The notes: generated by a model not told the origin, from the letters alone. A DNA stretch of 64,000 bases from Hemileia vastatrix (GCA_030280995.1 JASXTE010000002.1:40942683-41006682); one strand, 5' to 3'. Positions 1 through 11,689 are shown, numbered from the stretch's first letter. Program-made: numbers and translations.

Positions 1-1112
1 CAAACATGTCTACTGGTATTTTATCTTTGTGCCTCACTCATACATATTGTTTGATTAATTTTTTGTCTTAATTATATTATTAATTATATAAGTATAGCGA
101 AAAATTGTGCGCCAAATGCATACTGAGTGATGTTACACCTTTTATAATATTATTAAATAAATGTATAAAAATATTAAAATAATTTATTTTCAAAATTATT
201 AATTTATATCCAAAAGCAATATGAGGAATAAAAAATTAAGTTAAAGGGATCAAATATGAAAAAAGAAATCCAAGTATTATTCCTAATATCAAAGGCCAGT
301 AGAGATGTTGAAGCAAATGAGAGCCATCAGGGATAAATTGTACTAAATTGACTGTTTTTTAAAGATAAAAAATTGTGTACCTGTGGTTTGGATGAACTCT
401 TGGTGGATAATTCAGCTATATCAAACTACATCTAGTGAGTTTTCTTATCAAATAATTTTTTCATTGCCATAGAGAGAATTGATCCCATCTGACTGCACCT
501 GACCAAAAGTGTCCAGCACAAGTTTGGCCAAACTTGTTCTGGACACTTTTATGATGGAGAGTAGCTAGGATGCAGGTCTTCTTCAGTGCAACTGTTTTTT
601 TTAAAACATGTCAACTGGAATTTGATCTTTCTGTGTTATTCATATTTATTTTTCTGATTAATTTTTTGTCATTAGAATATTATTAATTTTATTAGTATAG
701 AAAAAACATGTGCGTCAAATGCATGCCATGTTATATTACACCATTCATAATATTATTAAAAAATGTTAAAAAAATATGAAAATGATTTCTTTTCCAAAAT
801 TATAAATTAATATCCAAATGTAACATGAGTGATAAAAAATTAAATTAAAAGAGATAAAATATGAAAAAGAAAAATTCAAGGAATATTCCTGCCTTTAAGA
901 GCCAGTAGAGGTGTTGAAACAAATGGGTGCCATCAGGGCTAAATTTGATAAAATTTAATTTTTTTTTAAGATAAAAAATTTTTCACCTGAGGTTTGGAAA
1001 AGCTCAAGGTGGATAATTCAGCCATACCAAACTACTTCTAATGTAATTATTTAGAATTTTTTTAAATTTATTTTCCACAGAGAGAATTGATCCCACCTGA
1101 CAGCACCTGAAC

Positions 1113-1158
1113 AAAAGTGTCCAGCACAAGTTCGGCCGAACTTGTGCTGGACACTTTT
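1113..1158. repeat. Perfect 46-nt palindrome of the satellite unit
   Basis: Arms read AAAAGTGTCCAGCACAAGTT followed by the centre CGGCCG and the exact reverse complement. This copy and the one at 1726-1771 are perfect; the copies at 505-550, 3557-3602 and 4427-4472 have one to a few mismatches. The centre is TTCGGCCGAA here and in the 4427 copy, but TTTGGCCAAA in the 505, 1726 and 3557 copies, so both arms have changed together. Confidence 0.95.
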
Positions 1159-1725
1159 ATGATGGAGAGTAGCTAGGGTGGAAGTGTTGTTCAGTACATC
1201 AGTTTTTTATTTTTCACATTTCTATTGGTTTTTTAACTTTTTTTTATCATTCATATTTATCTTATAATTAATTTTTTGTCACCATATATATTATTAATGT
1301 TTCTAGTATAGCAAAAACCTGCATGCCAAATGCAAAATTGGTGATGTTACACCTTTAATAATAATATTATATAAAGTTAAAAAAATATGAATATGTTTAG
1401 TTTTTAAAAAAATAAATTGATATCTAAAATTAAAAAGAGTAATAGAAAAGTAAAATGAAAATAAATGGGATCTAATACAAAATAAAAAACACAAGTAAAA
1501 TTTTACTATCAAGAGCCAGAAGTGGTGTTGGGACAGTTGGGGACCCCTACGTCAAGACTTGGTCTAAACTTACTTTTATGTATAGCTAACAAATTTTGAG
1601 CTGAGGTTTGGACAGACTTCCAGTGGACAATTTTACAATATTAAACATTCTTTACTTCAATAATTGAGTGAAATATCATTTTCATTGCCATAGAGAGAAT
1701 TTATCTCATATGACTTCATGCAACC

Positions 1726-1771
1726 AAAAGTGTCCAGCACAAGTTTGGCCAAACTTGTGCTGGACACTTTT
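1726..1771. repeat. Perfect 46-nt palindrome, TTTGGCCAAA-centred variant
   Basis: Same dyad as at 1113-1158 but with the symmetric centre TTTGGCCAAA. The two arms match perfectly over 23 bp each. It sits about 611 bp from each neighbouring copy. Confidence 0.95.
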
Positions 1772-3864
1772 ATAATTGAGAGTAGGCATACAGCAAATCT
1801 TCTTAAACTCAAAAGGGATTTCTTATAAACATTTCCACAGGTATTTGATCTTTCAGTGTCATTTATATTTACCATTTGATTAATTTTTTGTCATCATTAT
1901 ATTATTAACCTTATTACTATAGTAATAACTTGTGTGAAAAATGAATACCAGGTGGTGTTCCACCTTTAATCATATATTATTAAAAAAATGTATAAGGGTA
2001 TGAAAATTATTTATTTTAAAAATTAAAAATTGATATCCAAAGCAATATGAGCAATAAAAAAGTAAAATAAAAGGGATAAAATAAGAAATAAAAATCTAAG
2101 GAAAATTCCCACTATCAATAACAAGTAGAGGTTTTAGATCAAATGTGCACCACCAGGGCTAAACTTGGACTATATTTTCATTTCTGTTAAACCAAAGAGA
2201 GTGTCCTGATGAGTTTTGAAAAATCATCAGGAGGAAATTTTGGCAATATCAAACTACTTATTGTGCAATGATTGAGAAAAATGTCATTTTCATTTCCATA
2301 GAGTAAATTTATCCCATCTGAATGCATGCAACCAAAAGTTTCCAGCACAAGTTCAGCCGAACTTATGCTGGACATTTTTATGATGGTGAGTATCTAGGGT
2401 GCAGGTCTTCTTCAGTTCATCAGGTATTCCTTATAAACAAATCCACTTGTATATGATCTTTCTGTGTCATTCATATTTATCATTTGATTCATTGTTTTTC
2501 ACCATTATACTATTAATGTTATTAGTATTGAAAAAAATTATAAGCCAAATGCATACTGGCAGATGCTACATCTTTAATAATCTTATTAAATAAAAGTAAA
2601 AAAAATATGAAAAGTATTAGTTTTACAATAAATAAATTGATATTTGAAAGCAAAAAGAGGAATAAAAAAGTAAAATAAAAGTGATTAAATATGAAGTTAA
2701 ACATTCAAATAAAATTTCTGCCATCAAAGAAAATTTGAGTTTTCAGACTAAAATTGAACCACCAGTTCTTGGTTTGGAATATATTTTCATTTTTTTTTTA
2801 ATTAATAAAAGTGTCCACCTGAGGTTTTCAAAAAAAATCAGGAGGATAGTATAGCAGTATAAAACTACTTCTTGTGCAATTATTGAGAAAAAATTCTTTT
2901 TGACTTCCATTGAGTAATATTATCCCATCTGACTGCATGCAACCAAAAGTGTCCAGCACAAGCTCAGCTGAACTTGTGCTGGACACCTTTATGATGGAGA
3001 GTAGCTAGGGTGCAAGTCTTCTTCAGTTAATCTTAAATTCATTTTAAAAATGTCTATGGGTATTTGATCTTTCTGTGTCATTCATATTTATTATTTGATT
3101 ATTTTTTAGTCACCATTATATTATTAATGTTTTTAGTATAGAAAAAACATGTGTACTGAATGTACACTGTGTGATTTTACAACTTTAATAATATTATATA
3201 ATAAATGTAAAAAAATGTGAAAGTTATCATTTTTACCAAAATAAAATTGATATTTAAAAGCTAAAGGATAAATAAAAGGGTAAATTTAAAATTAAAGAGA
3301 TCAAACATTAAATAACGATATTAAGTATAATTTCTGCTATCATGAGCCAGTATAGGCTTCAGAAAAAATGGGCACCATCATAGATTAACATGGATCAAAT
3401 TTAATTTATACCAAAGTTAAAAATTGTCTACCTTAGGTTTGGAGAAACTTCCGGGGGACAATTTGTCCATATAAAACTACTTTCAGTGCAATTATGGAGT
3501 GATCATTCAGTTTCATTTCCATAAAAAGAATTGATTGCATCTGAAGGCATGCAACCAAAAGTGTCCAGCACAAGTTTGGCCAAACTTGTGCTCGACACTT
3601 TTATCATGGAGAGTAGCCAGGGTGCAAGTCATTTTAAATCATCTGGAATTTCTTATAAACATGTCCACTGTTATTAAATCTTTGTGCCTCACTCATATTT
3701 ATCAATCGATTAATTTTTTGTCACCATTATATTATTAATATTATCAGTATAGCAAAAACTTGTGTGCCAAATGAATACTGGGTGATGTTACACCTTTTAT
3801 AATATAATTAAATAAAGGTAAAAAAATATAAAAATGATTTATTTTACAAAAAATAAACTTCTAT

Positions 3865-4135
3865 CACTACACAAGATAGGGGGTGGACTTGCTAGCAAGT
3901 CCTCAACCTGAACTCAGATGGAACTCAGATGGAACTCAGACTGAACTCAGACTGAATCCATACTGAACTTTACTTGAACACCCACCTAAAACTGTTCTGC
4001 TGAGTGGTGTTCATCCCTGATTGTATGGTTCCTTTATCAATAGCTCAATGTGTGTTCAATCTGTGGTGAGTTTGATTCCAAGGTTGCGGACTCGCTAGCA
4101 AGTCCGCCCCCCATATTGTGTGGTGTATCCAAAAA
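3865..4135. mobile_element. CACTA-like MITE, copy 1
   Basis: A 271-bp non-coding element inserted in a satellite unit. The left end reads CACTACACAAGATAGGGGG and the right end is the near complement, closing in TTGTGTGGTG. The flanking 3-bp duplication is TAT (3862-3864 and 4136-4138); neighbouring satellite units show the uninterrupted site as GATATCCAAA. Subterminal dyads GGACTTGCTAGCAAGTCC and GGACTCGCTAGCAAGTCC occur at both ends. The left half holds decamer-like repeats of the type GAACTCAGATG/GAACTCAGACT. There is no reading frame, so it must be mobilised in trans. TIRs beginning CAC with a 3-bp, sequence-variable TSD fit the CACTA/EnSpm type better than PIF/Harbinger. Confidence 0.88.
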
Positions 4136-4545
4136 CAGTATGAGAGGAATAAAGTAAAATAAAAGAAATTAAAGATGAAAATTAAAATCCAAGTTAAATT
4201 CCTGCCATAAAAAGAAAAAAGAGATGTTGAATCAAATTAGCACAATCAGGGCTAAACTTGCACTAAATTTTCTTTTTTGTAAAAATAAAAAAAAAATCCA
4301 CTTGAGCTTTACCAAAACTTCAGCATGAAAATTTTTCCATATCAAACTACTTCTAGTGTAATTTTTTATCAAAAATTTATCTTCATTTCCATAGAGAGAA
4401 TTGCTCCCATATGACTGCACCTGACCATAAGTGTCCAGAACAAGTTCGGCCGAACCTGTGCTGGACACTTTTATGATGGAGAGTAGCTAGGGTAGAATTT
4501 TTCTTCAGTTCATCTAGTATTACTTACAAACATGTCTACTGGTAT

Positions 4546-5722
4546 TGTCAGTATAGTCTAGTATATAAGTATGATATAACAGTGTTTATTTATGGTCCTA
4601 CTACTTATTGATGAATTATTTAGTTATTAAACCTCAGGGGAAGACTAATAAAATAGTTATACTCAAATAAAACTCACAATACTTGGATTTTTATGCGTGC
4701 TAGTGGTGGAAAATAGATGAATAAAATATAGTTATATCTTTATATAAAGATAAAATCAATTTATAATGGCTTTATAATATATTTCTAAAGGTTAAAAATT
4801 GTATAGTAGTGTTTATTGGAGTTGTAGTAATTGAATGATGATAAATAACCGTCAAAATACCTCCTTACTTATACCCAAATCCACTGGAGTGCACAGACCT
4901 TCAATCCAGATGATGTCACTGCTATCCCCGGCAATTACAGCACTGTGAGGGCCCATCACCTCCCCATGGCGTCCACTTCAAGAATTTTCAACACCCAGAC
5001 CTCCAGTAAGGACCCTCCATCACTATTAATAATAACACTGATCCATACCATAAATAGAAAACCCAGATAAAAGTGGATACCATAAAGAAACAGGTAAAAT
5101 AAATAATCAAAAAGAGATTTAATGAAACTAAAAGCATATAAAGGAAACAAATAAAATGTCCAATCCCCCAATAACATCCCCAAGCATCCACATTAACCCA
5201 GAAACATCCTTCCAACCCATAAATCCGTGAATAACCATCCAAGGAAGTAATTTTAGCTGTCCAAACTGGGTGTATGCGCCTGATATAGGTGTCTATGCTT
5301 CTGTAGGTGTTGTGAGTCCACTGATTTCGTCCATATGACCTAAAATAAGCAGAAAAACAAAGGTTATAGGCTATTAAGGGGCTAAAACCCACTTATATAC
5401 CTAAATATACATAATATACTGCATATTTCCTGAATATGAGATTTATGTATACATATAAGCTTATGTATGTCAATAATTACTTCATATCACTTAAGATAAG
5501 TATATTATGACTCCATTAACACCTTAATAAGTATTATTAGGCCATGGATAAGCTATTTAAACTATTATAAGTTATATAATAGAATAATAATTATATATAT
5601 ATATAATAAAATAATATATATTATTATTTTAACCTTATTTTTAAGATATAAGCTTAATTTACTTAAGGTTATCTTATTTTAAGCATAAGAAATACTCAGT
5701 CCTAAGGATATTTAGGCTGACA
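4546..5722. mobile_element. Solo LTR of the Gypsy-B family
   Basis: A 1,177-bp block beginning TGTCAG and ending CTGACA, flanked by a perfect 5-bp duplication GGTAT (4541-4545 and 5723-5727), inserted in a satellite unit. It aligns along its whole length with both LTRs of Gypsy-B (16025-17199 and 23671-27090), including GGTCCTACTACTTATTG and TCCACTGGAGTGCACAGACC. No internal sequence remains, so this is the product of LTR-LTR recombination. The open frames inside it (4956-5392, minus) also recur in the other LTR copies and are judged non-coding. Confidence 0.92.
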
Positions 5723-7640
5723 GGTATTTTATCTTTGTTCCTCACTCATAAATATCATTCTATTAATTTTTGGTCGCCATTATATTATTAATTTTATAAG
5801 TATAGAAAAAACTCATGTGCCAAATGCATACCAGGTGATGTTATGCCATTTATAATATTATTAAATAAATGTATAAAAATATGAAAATAGTTTATTTTAA
5901 AAACTATTAATTGATATCCAAAAGCAATATTAGGAATAAAAAATTAAGTTAAAGAGATCAAATATGAAAAAAGAAATCCAAGTAATATTCCTACTATCAA
6001 AGGCCAGTAGAGGTGTTGAAGTAAATGAGAGCCATCAGGGATAAATTGTACTAAATTGACTTTTTTTTAAAGATAAAAAATTGTGCACCTGTGGTTTGGA
6101 TGAACTCTAGGTAGAAAATTTTGGCTATGTAAAACTACTTCTAGTGAAGTTTTTTATCAAATAATTTTTTTCATTTCCATAGCAAGAATTTATCTCATAT
6201 GACTGCACCTGACCAAAGGTGTCCAGCACAAGTTTGGCCGAACTTGTGTTGGACACTTTTTTGATGGTGAGTATCTAGGGTGCAGCTCTTCTTCATTGCA
6301 AATGGTATTTTTTTTAAAAATATCCGCTGGTATTTGATCTTTCTGTTTTAATGATATTTTATCATTTGATCAGTTTTTTGTCACCAGTATATTATTATTT
6401 TTATTAGTATAGCAAAAAAAAACATGTGCCAAATGCTTACAGGGTGATGTTAAACCTTTAATAATTTTATTAAATACAGGTAAAAAATTATGAAAATGAT
6501 TTTTTTTACATAAAATTAATTGATATCTAAAAAAAGGGATAAAAAGAAATAGGTTTAATAAAAGGGATTTTATATGAAATTAAAAATTCAAGCTAAATGC
6601 CTACTTTCAAGGCCCAGAAGAGGTGTTGGATAAAATGCCATCATCAGGAATAAAATTGTACTTAATTTGATTTTTTGAAAAACTAAATGAAGCTTTCAAC
6701 TGATTTTTTTGCAATATTTAGTTGGACACTTTGTCTATATCAAATTACTTCTAGTACCATGATTGACAAAATTAAATCCTCATTTCCATATGCAGAATTG
6801 ATCCCATATGTCTGGACCAGGCCAAAGGTGTCAACCACAAGTTTGAGAATTCTTCTGGTGGACACTTTTATGATGGACAGTAGTAGGGTGCAAGTCTTCT
6901 TTAGTTAATCTAGTATTCCTCATAAACATTTCCAACTTATTTTCGGCCAAAGATCAGGTGGAAAGTTTGTCCATATCAAATTACTTCTAATGCCATGATT
7001 GACTAAAAATTGATTCTCATTTCCATATAGAGAGTTGATCCCATATTACTGGATCTGGAAAAAGTGTCACCACAATTTTTGATAAACTTAAGTTTGAAAA
7101 TTTTATGATGGAAAGTAATTGCAAGTCTTCTTCATTTCATCAAGTAATCCTCATAAAAATTTCCACCTGTATTTTGGCCAAACTTCAGGTGGACACTTTG
7201 GCCATATTAAATTAATTCTAGTTTGATGTTGATAAAAAACTGATACTTATTGCCATATACAGATATTAAACCCATCAGACTGTGCCTTTCCAAAAGTGTC
7301 TACCTGAATTATGGCTAAACCTCAGTTGGACACTTTTATGATGCAGAGTAGCTAGGGCAAAAGTATTCTTCAGTTAATTTGGTATTCATAATTAATTTAT
7401 CCTCCTGAAGTTTAGCCTAACTTCAGGTGGAAAATTTTGGAAAGCACCAGTTAGTCACTATCCATCAAAAAAGTGTTCACCAAAATTTTGGCTTAACTTG
7501 TGGTGGACCCCTTTGATCAGCCACAGTCAGATGAGATCAACTCTTTAGATGGGAATGAGGATGATGTTTTGGTCAATCATGGAAATAGAAGTAGTTTGAT
7601 GTGGCCAAATTACCCCCCTGAAGGTCAGACAAACCTCACA

Positions 7641-8218
7641 AGGACACTTTTTAGCAGGGAGTAACTGAGAAAAATCCATTTATCAGAAGTAAAATATTTT
7701 ATTGGATAGATGCCAAGGTTTCATACTTGTGTATTATGGTCAGTATTAATTTTGAAAATGTCTGTCCAAGCAATTTCATTGCCCATCATGACACATTTTG
7801 TTTTAAATGTTTCAAACTGTTTGATACAGTATTTAGGTGTCACATAGTATGATATTAGTTCTATTAAGTGCCCTCCTATGATGCCTAAATTTATAATTTA
7901 ATATCTTACATAATAGTTTTTTTATATAAATTCATCAATATTTTATTTTATTATCAAATTTAATAGAGCAAGTATCCTGAATTATTATATATGCATAAGC
8001 TTAGGTTAGATCAATTTGTGCTCAACAGAGGACCAAAATCAAGTTCTGGAGGATCAACTTGTGCATAATTTGGAATCAGTTGATATTCTGTCTATAATCA
8101 ATCTGAGAATAAATGTAAATCTAATTCTAATTTACTTATGTTTATAAAGTATTCATAAACCTGGCATAATTAAGGGACACTCTAAATTTCAAGAGAGGGG
8201 ATTTCTAGCAATTCACCC
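7641..8218. other. AT-rich spacer without recognisable feature
   Basis: This lies between the inverted end of the satellite array and the truncated left end of the copia relic. I found no reading frame, terminal repeat or second copia LTR here. Confidence 0.5.
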
Positions 8219-8569
8219 CTAGATTTCCCATGGTGAGTTGAGATAAAAAGAGGAGAATAATTTTTTAGAGAAAACTATGTTATTGTTAGTATCATAACTC
8301 ATACTACAACTCATCTTAACAATAATATCAAAAAGAGAAATTAAAGTTTTTCTTCCTTTTTTGAAGTAGAAAACATTATGGAAAACTACTTTTCCACCTT
8401 GTACCCCAGAAATCAACATGTCATCAACCCCCATTATTAAAGCAGGAGCTAAATCACTGGCTACCCTCATCTTGATTGGTGATATTGATTGAAAATTAGA
8501 AAAGAGTCTTACATTTCCAGTGAAATGGTGAGTGGCTCCAGAGTTTAGAATTCTGTCATCCAGTTTCAA
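8219..8569 (-). pseudogene. Copia-2 protease fragment, catalytic Asp replaced
   Basis: An aspartic protease fragment that would process the Gag-Pol polyprotein. The frame contains NSGATHHFTGNVRLFSNF, equivalent to the DTGATHHVTGDVRLLSNF stretch in Copia-1 protease. The catalytic Asp of the D-S/T-G-A triad is Asn here, a single G-to-A type change, so it could not be active. The downstream motif VFYFKKGRKTLIS matches VFYCDKAKSTLIS of Copia-1. The frame ends at 8219 and nothing recognisable follows. Confidence 0.82.
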
Positions 8570-8590
8570 TAAATGATCAGCCAGACACTC

Positions 8591-9922
8591 TTAATTTCCT
8601 AGTTCAATGCCATCCAGAGATGCTGCAAGTGCTTTAACATTGGCAGAATCGAGTTTGGTAAATCTCTCTGAAGACATAGAGGGGTGCTGTTGGAGAGAGC
8701 CTGTTTGTCTTCTTAAATGCTCTTGGATAGGTCTTTCCAGTTTAGGTCTGGATGTGCATAAGGACCATACCTCAGGATTGAATTCTAGGCCATCTGGGTT
8801 ATATGGACAATGATATGTTTTGTGTTCTACTGAAGCACAAAAATTGCACGCATTCAATTTTGGCCTGGAATTTGGTGTGAAATATGAATCTGTTCCTTTT
8901 GGACAGAATTATAAGGCATCAAAATCAGTGTGAAGAGAGGTTTGATTTATTTCCAAGGAGGAAGACTTATTGATGGAAGAGTCAGAATTCTTTAAAGCTT
9001 TCAGAATTTCCTTCAAATCAGGCTGTGCATTCACATTTTGCATTTAAAAATGTTTGTTTATGGAGTTGAAAAGTTCTTCTGTGGCATCTGGAAGCAAGAC
9101 ATGTGCACAGACAGATAGAATCAAATCTTCAGTAAAGTTGAAGTTTGATTGTTTGATGCAACCAAGGACTATCTTCAATTTATCTAAGTGCATGGGCATG
9201 TTAATGTACAAGCTTTAATGTATGGCAAATAATTCTCAAAACAGCTTTGAATTTAATGTTTGAGTTGAAACTTCAAATTGTTCAGAAAGAGAAGTAAACA
9301 CATCATAGCAGTCTGAGTGTTCTTCTACTAGCAAATAAAGTTTGCCATGGATGGAGTTTAAAATAATTGTCCATCCTACATGATCCTCAAAGTTAGTTAG
9401 CGAGGTTGATGTTGTCTTTTTAGACAAAGAATATGATGTCATTTAAATCCATTGGACAATTGTGACCAAAACTATATGGCACCATTTAATCTAGTTTTTA
9501 CCCTCTTCTTCTAGTTTTTTGATTTTACTGAAGGCACTGATGACTCAACTGAGGAAAACGTGACTGAGTTTGCCTTGATAGTTTTCTAGTAGAGGAGGTG
9601 TAGTTGAGGCCATACTTGAGGAATGGGAGGATGATGTGGACAAAAAATCAGGACTCACTACCCAAGGTGTTGATGAATTGAATGAGGAACCTGGTGGAGA
9701 CGGGAAGTTTTTGGGTGGGTTTAGCTTCCAGGGGGGAAGATGGTTGTAGTAGGTTAGATTAGGAATCAGGGGTAAAGGAAGATGTTGGAAGGGGGCAGAT
9801 TGGGATGAAGAAGTTGAGAAGGAAGATTTAACTTTGCGCAGGATGATAAGGCATTCTCTGGAAACCTTTGGTTTGGATTTAAAAGGGTTGGGTGTATTGT
9901 TTGAGGGAGGAGAAGGTGTCAT
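8591..9922 (-). pseudogene. Copia-2 gag relic with CCHC zinc knuckle
   Basis: Broken gag, read from about 9922 (start MTPSPPSNN, Ser/Pro-rich head) through a capsid-like middle (9236-9442, with GWTIILNSIHGKL and SEQFEVSTQTLNSK as in copia UBN2-type Gag) to a nucleocapsid end (8591-8857). The knuckle CNFCASVEHKTYHC is C-x2-C-x4-H-x4-C and is followed by PYNPDGLEFNPEVW, which matches PYNGNGNAFNSEVW in Copia-1. Several stops and shifts separate the pieces. The family and order are clear; exact ancestral boundaries are not. Confidence 0.78.
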
Positions 9923-10079
9923 CCAATTAGGAGATGAGGCATAGCAGTTGTGGGTGTGAGCTTTAACACTCTACAGCAGGTTTAAAGAATATAAACTTGG
10001 ATAGGACTAATATGACACTTTCATGTGTGACTAGAACAGTACGGTAAAGGATGAGTTCTGTAGAACAGGAAGCACACAG

Positions 10080-10259
10080 CTAATAAGATCTGAATCAGTA
10101 ACTTTACTCCAAGAATTCCAATATTTATTACTTACCTATAAGAACTGCATCAGTAAATTTACTCTGAGAAGAACTGGAGAAAAGTACTACAAATTCTTCC
10201 AGGTTTTATACACAATTTTTAAGTACTTAGATTATGTACATATCAACAATTAGGCAACA
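10080..10259 (-). repeat. Copia-2 5' LTR (diverged)
   Basis: Placed by alignment with the Copia-1 LTR. Both have a ~40-bp segment duplicated with a 57-bp period joined through ATTACTTACCTAT; here the two copies start at 10080 and about 10136. The right part reads GGTTTTATACACAATTT then ATTATGTACAT, as in GGTTTTATACTAAAAATTATGTACAT of Copia-1. It ends in CAACA near 10259. The edges are approximate. Confidence 0.6.
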
Positions 10260-10428
10260 GTTGCCAAAAGATAAAAAAAAATTCTTTTTAGCACTTAAGA
10301 CTCCATCAAAACCTTTAAGTGCTAAAAACAATTGTTACATAACTTTTGTGTAATTGTTGCGCCACCACTGCTCCCCAAGACAAAGCAAACATTTATTGAA
10401 GTGTCAGTAAAACTTGATGCAGCAATTA

Positions 10429-10487
10429 GAGAATCCCCAGCTGTGTTGGTAAAGTGGCTTGGTATGCATATTTTACCAACTTATTCC
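10429..10487. repeat. Harbinger left terminal inverted repeat
   Basis: Begins GAGAATCCCCAGCTG directly after TTA. It pairs with the right end at 48344-48403, including the shared inner motif TATGCAT-TTTAC before it fades. Confidence 0.7.
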
Positions 10488-10802
10488 CCAATCTTTTCTC
10501 AATTAGACTCTAGTAACTAATTTATTCTGTAGTTATATAATTAAATGAGAAAGGTTTCTTGAGTAGCTTCTGTAATTTCCAAAACCTCAAGCCACTTTTT
10601 TTGACTCAACCATTATCTACTAAAGACAGACTAACCTCATTCATTACTCATCTGTTTTTTCACCCTCACTTCACACAACAATAGCCTCTACTATTCATTA
10701 AATTAGTACTTATATTTGTATTACACACTTCATCCATACCTTCTAAACTATAATAGATAAATAAAAAGTTATTTATTTCAACTGAGTCTAAGAAGAAAAA
10801 GT

Positions 10803-11680
10803 TCTCCTAATTGGCACCCCCAAGAAGAAGAAGAACTTGCTTTGTCATGGATAAGCATCAGTGAGAAACCTGAGTGCTCCACATACCAAGCTGAAGAGAC
10901 ATTTTACAAAAAGATAGAAACACACTTTAATCAATTCAGAAAACTACACTACTGTGATTGAGAAAAGATTGAAATTTGGTGAATTGTTTGTATTTACAAA
11001 AAAAATGAATTAAACTAATTAAATTTATTTCTAACATTCTACTCTAGATGGCAAGAATTAAACACAGAAACTCTAAAATTTAGTGCAATATACAGCTTGA
11101 TTGAACAAAATCTGCCTAGAGGCTCCTCCCTGATTGTCTGGCTAAGAGCAGCACTCTCAGTTTTTCATGATCAGAACAAAACTTCTTTTAAATTTTTATT
11201 TTCATGGGAAAATTAAGATATGCACAAAAGTGGAGACTTGATACCACCAAACCCACTGCTATTAACTCAGTTGATCTCACCTCTAGACATACAAACGGAG
11301 TTATGGACCTGACAAGTGAACCTGATATTCCTTCCCCATATTTTCTCATTCTACACGTCCCATTGGAGTAAAGGCTGTTAAAAGACAATGATTAAGTGAA
11401 AGCACCTCCAAAAGGTTCAAATTCTCTATTGGCAGAAAAATATAGTAATCTTTCTGAAAGGTATTCCTCAGCCATGGACAACACAAACAGTTTATATGAA
11501 TAAAGAAATCATCAAATCAAAGAAAGAATCTTTATAGAGAAAAAGAAACTTGATAATGATTTGAGATCAAATGATATGAATTTACTTATCTTGAAAGAAA
11601 AGCATTATGAAACCCCTGGTGATTTAGCTGTTTTAAAAAAGATGAAGGCTGATTTAATGAAAAGATGGATAGGTGATTAA
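10803..11680 (+). pseudogene. Harbinger ORF1: NAM/Myb-like DNA-binding protein, decayed
   Basis: Harbinger ORF1 proteins bind DNA and help bring the transposase to the ends. Pieces in the expected order can be read across several frames. About 10803-10960 is a trihelix/SANT-like start with NWHPQEEEELALSWISISEK and a following segment with TFYKKIETHFNQF. About 11085-11220 has SLIEQNLPRGSS then FHDQNKTSFKFLFSWE and AQKW. About 11235-11330 is a Ser/Thr-rich linker (NSVDLTS). RPIGVKAVKRQ follows near 11355. About 11515-11680 is a charged helical tail ending MKADLMKRWIGD before TAA. The RPIG-x-KA-x-K signature and HCWE-like SWE-x4-QKW motif are typical of NAM-associated Harbinger ORF1 proteins as I remember them. 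At least three stops or shifts break it. Confidence 0.68.
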
Positions 11681-11689
11681 CAGTTTTGA

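Larger units (their letters stand above)
1..7640. repeat. Tandem array of ~610-bp palindrome-bearing units
   Basis: At least nine related units lie head to tail. Their landmark is a 46-nt palindrome starting at 505, 1113, 1726, 2334, 2945, 3557, 4427, 6215 and 6824. Spacing is 607-613 bp; the two larger gaps become 596 and 606 bp once the MITE and the solo LTR are removed. Degenerate, more closely spaced copies continue near 7059, 7292 and 7467. Each unit also holds a second, weaker dyad about 135 bp upstream of the first (for example 368-413), a motif resembling CATTTCCATAGAGAGAATTG just before the palindrome and GATGGAGAGTAGCTAGGGTG just after it. Sequence between the dyads is AT-rich and clearly more diverged. 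From about 7510 to 7640 the unit runs in the opposite orientation, so the array ends in an inverted junction. Short minus-strand reading frames recur in several units but are not maintained as one protein. Confidence 0.9.
8219..10259 (-). mobile_element. Copia-2: truncated Ty1/copia relic
   Basis: Remains of a Ty1/copia element on the minus strand, related to Copia-1 at 48986-62562. It has one 5' LTR (about 10080-10259), a gag region and the start of pol (protease), and then stops near 8219; integrase, reverse transcriptase and the 3' LTR are missing. Identification rests on the copia-type zinc knuckle, the protease motif and the LTR, which keeps the same 57-bp internal duplication as Copia-1. 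The left truncation point was placed where similarity to copia protease ends; the cause of the truncation is unknown. Confidence 0.8.

Noticed and set aside
505..550. Rho-independent terminator or CRISPR-like repeat
   Set aside because: The dyad has no T-run context specific to termination, the spacing is ~610 bp with related spacers, and the genome is eukaryotic.
2187..2375. Recurrent small protein with LYGNEND in satellite units
   Set aside because: The frame recurs only because the units are similar; each copy breaks at a different place and part of it is simply the palindrome translated.
4956..5392. Minus-strand ORFs of 75 and 134 codons
   Set aside because: They lie inside the solo LTR; the equivalent LTR regions (16473-16661 and 24080-24339) have similar but broken frames, with no start, domain or selection visible.
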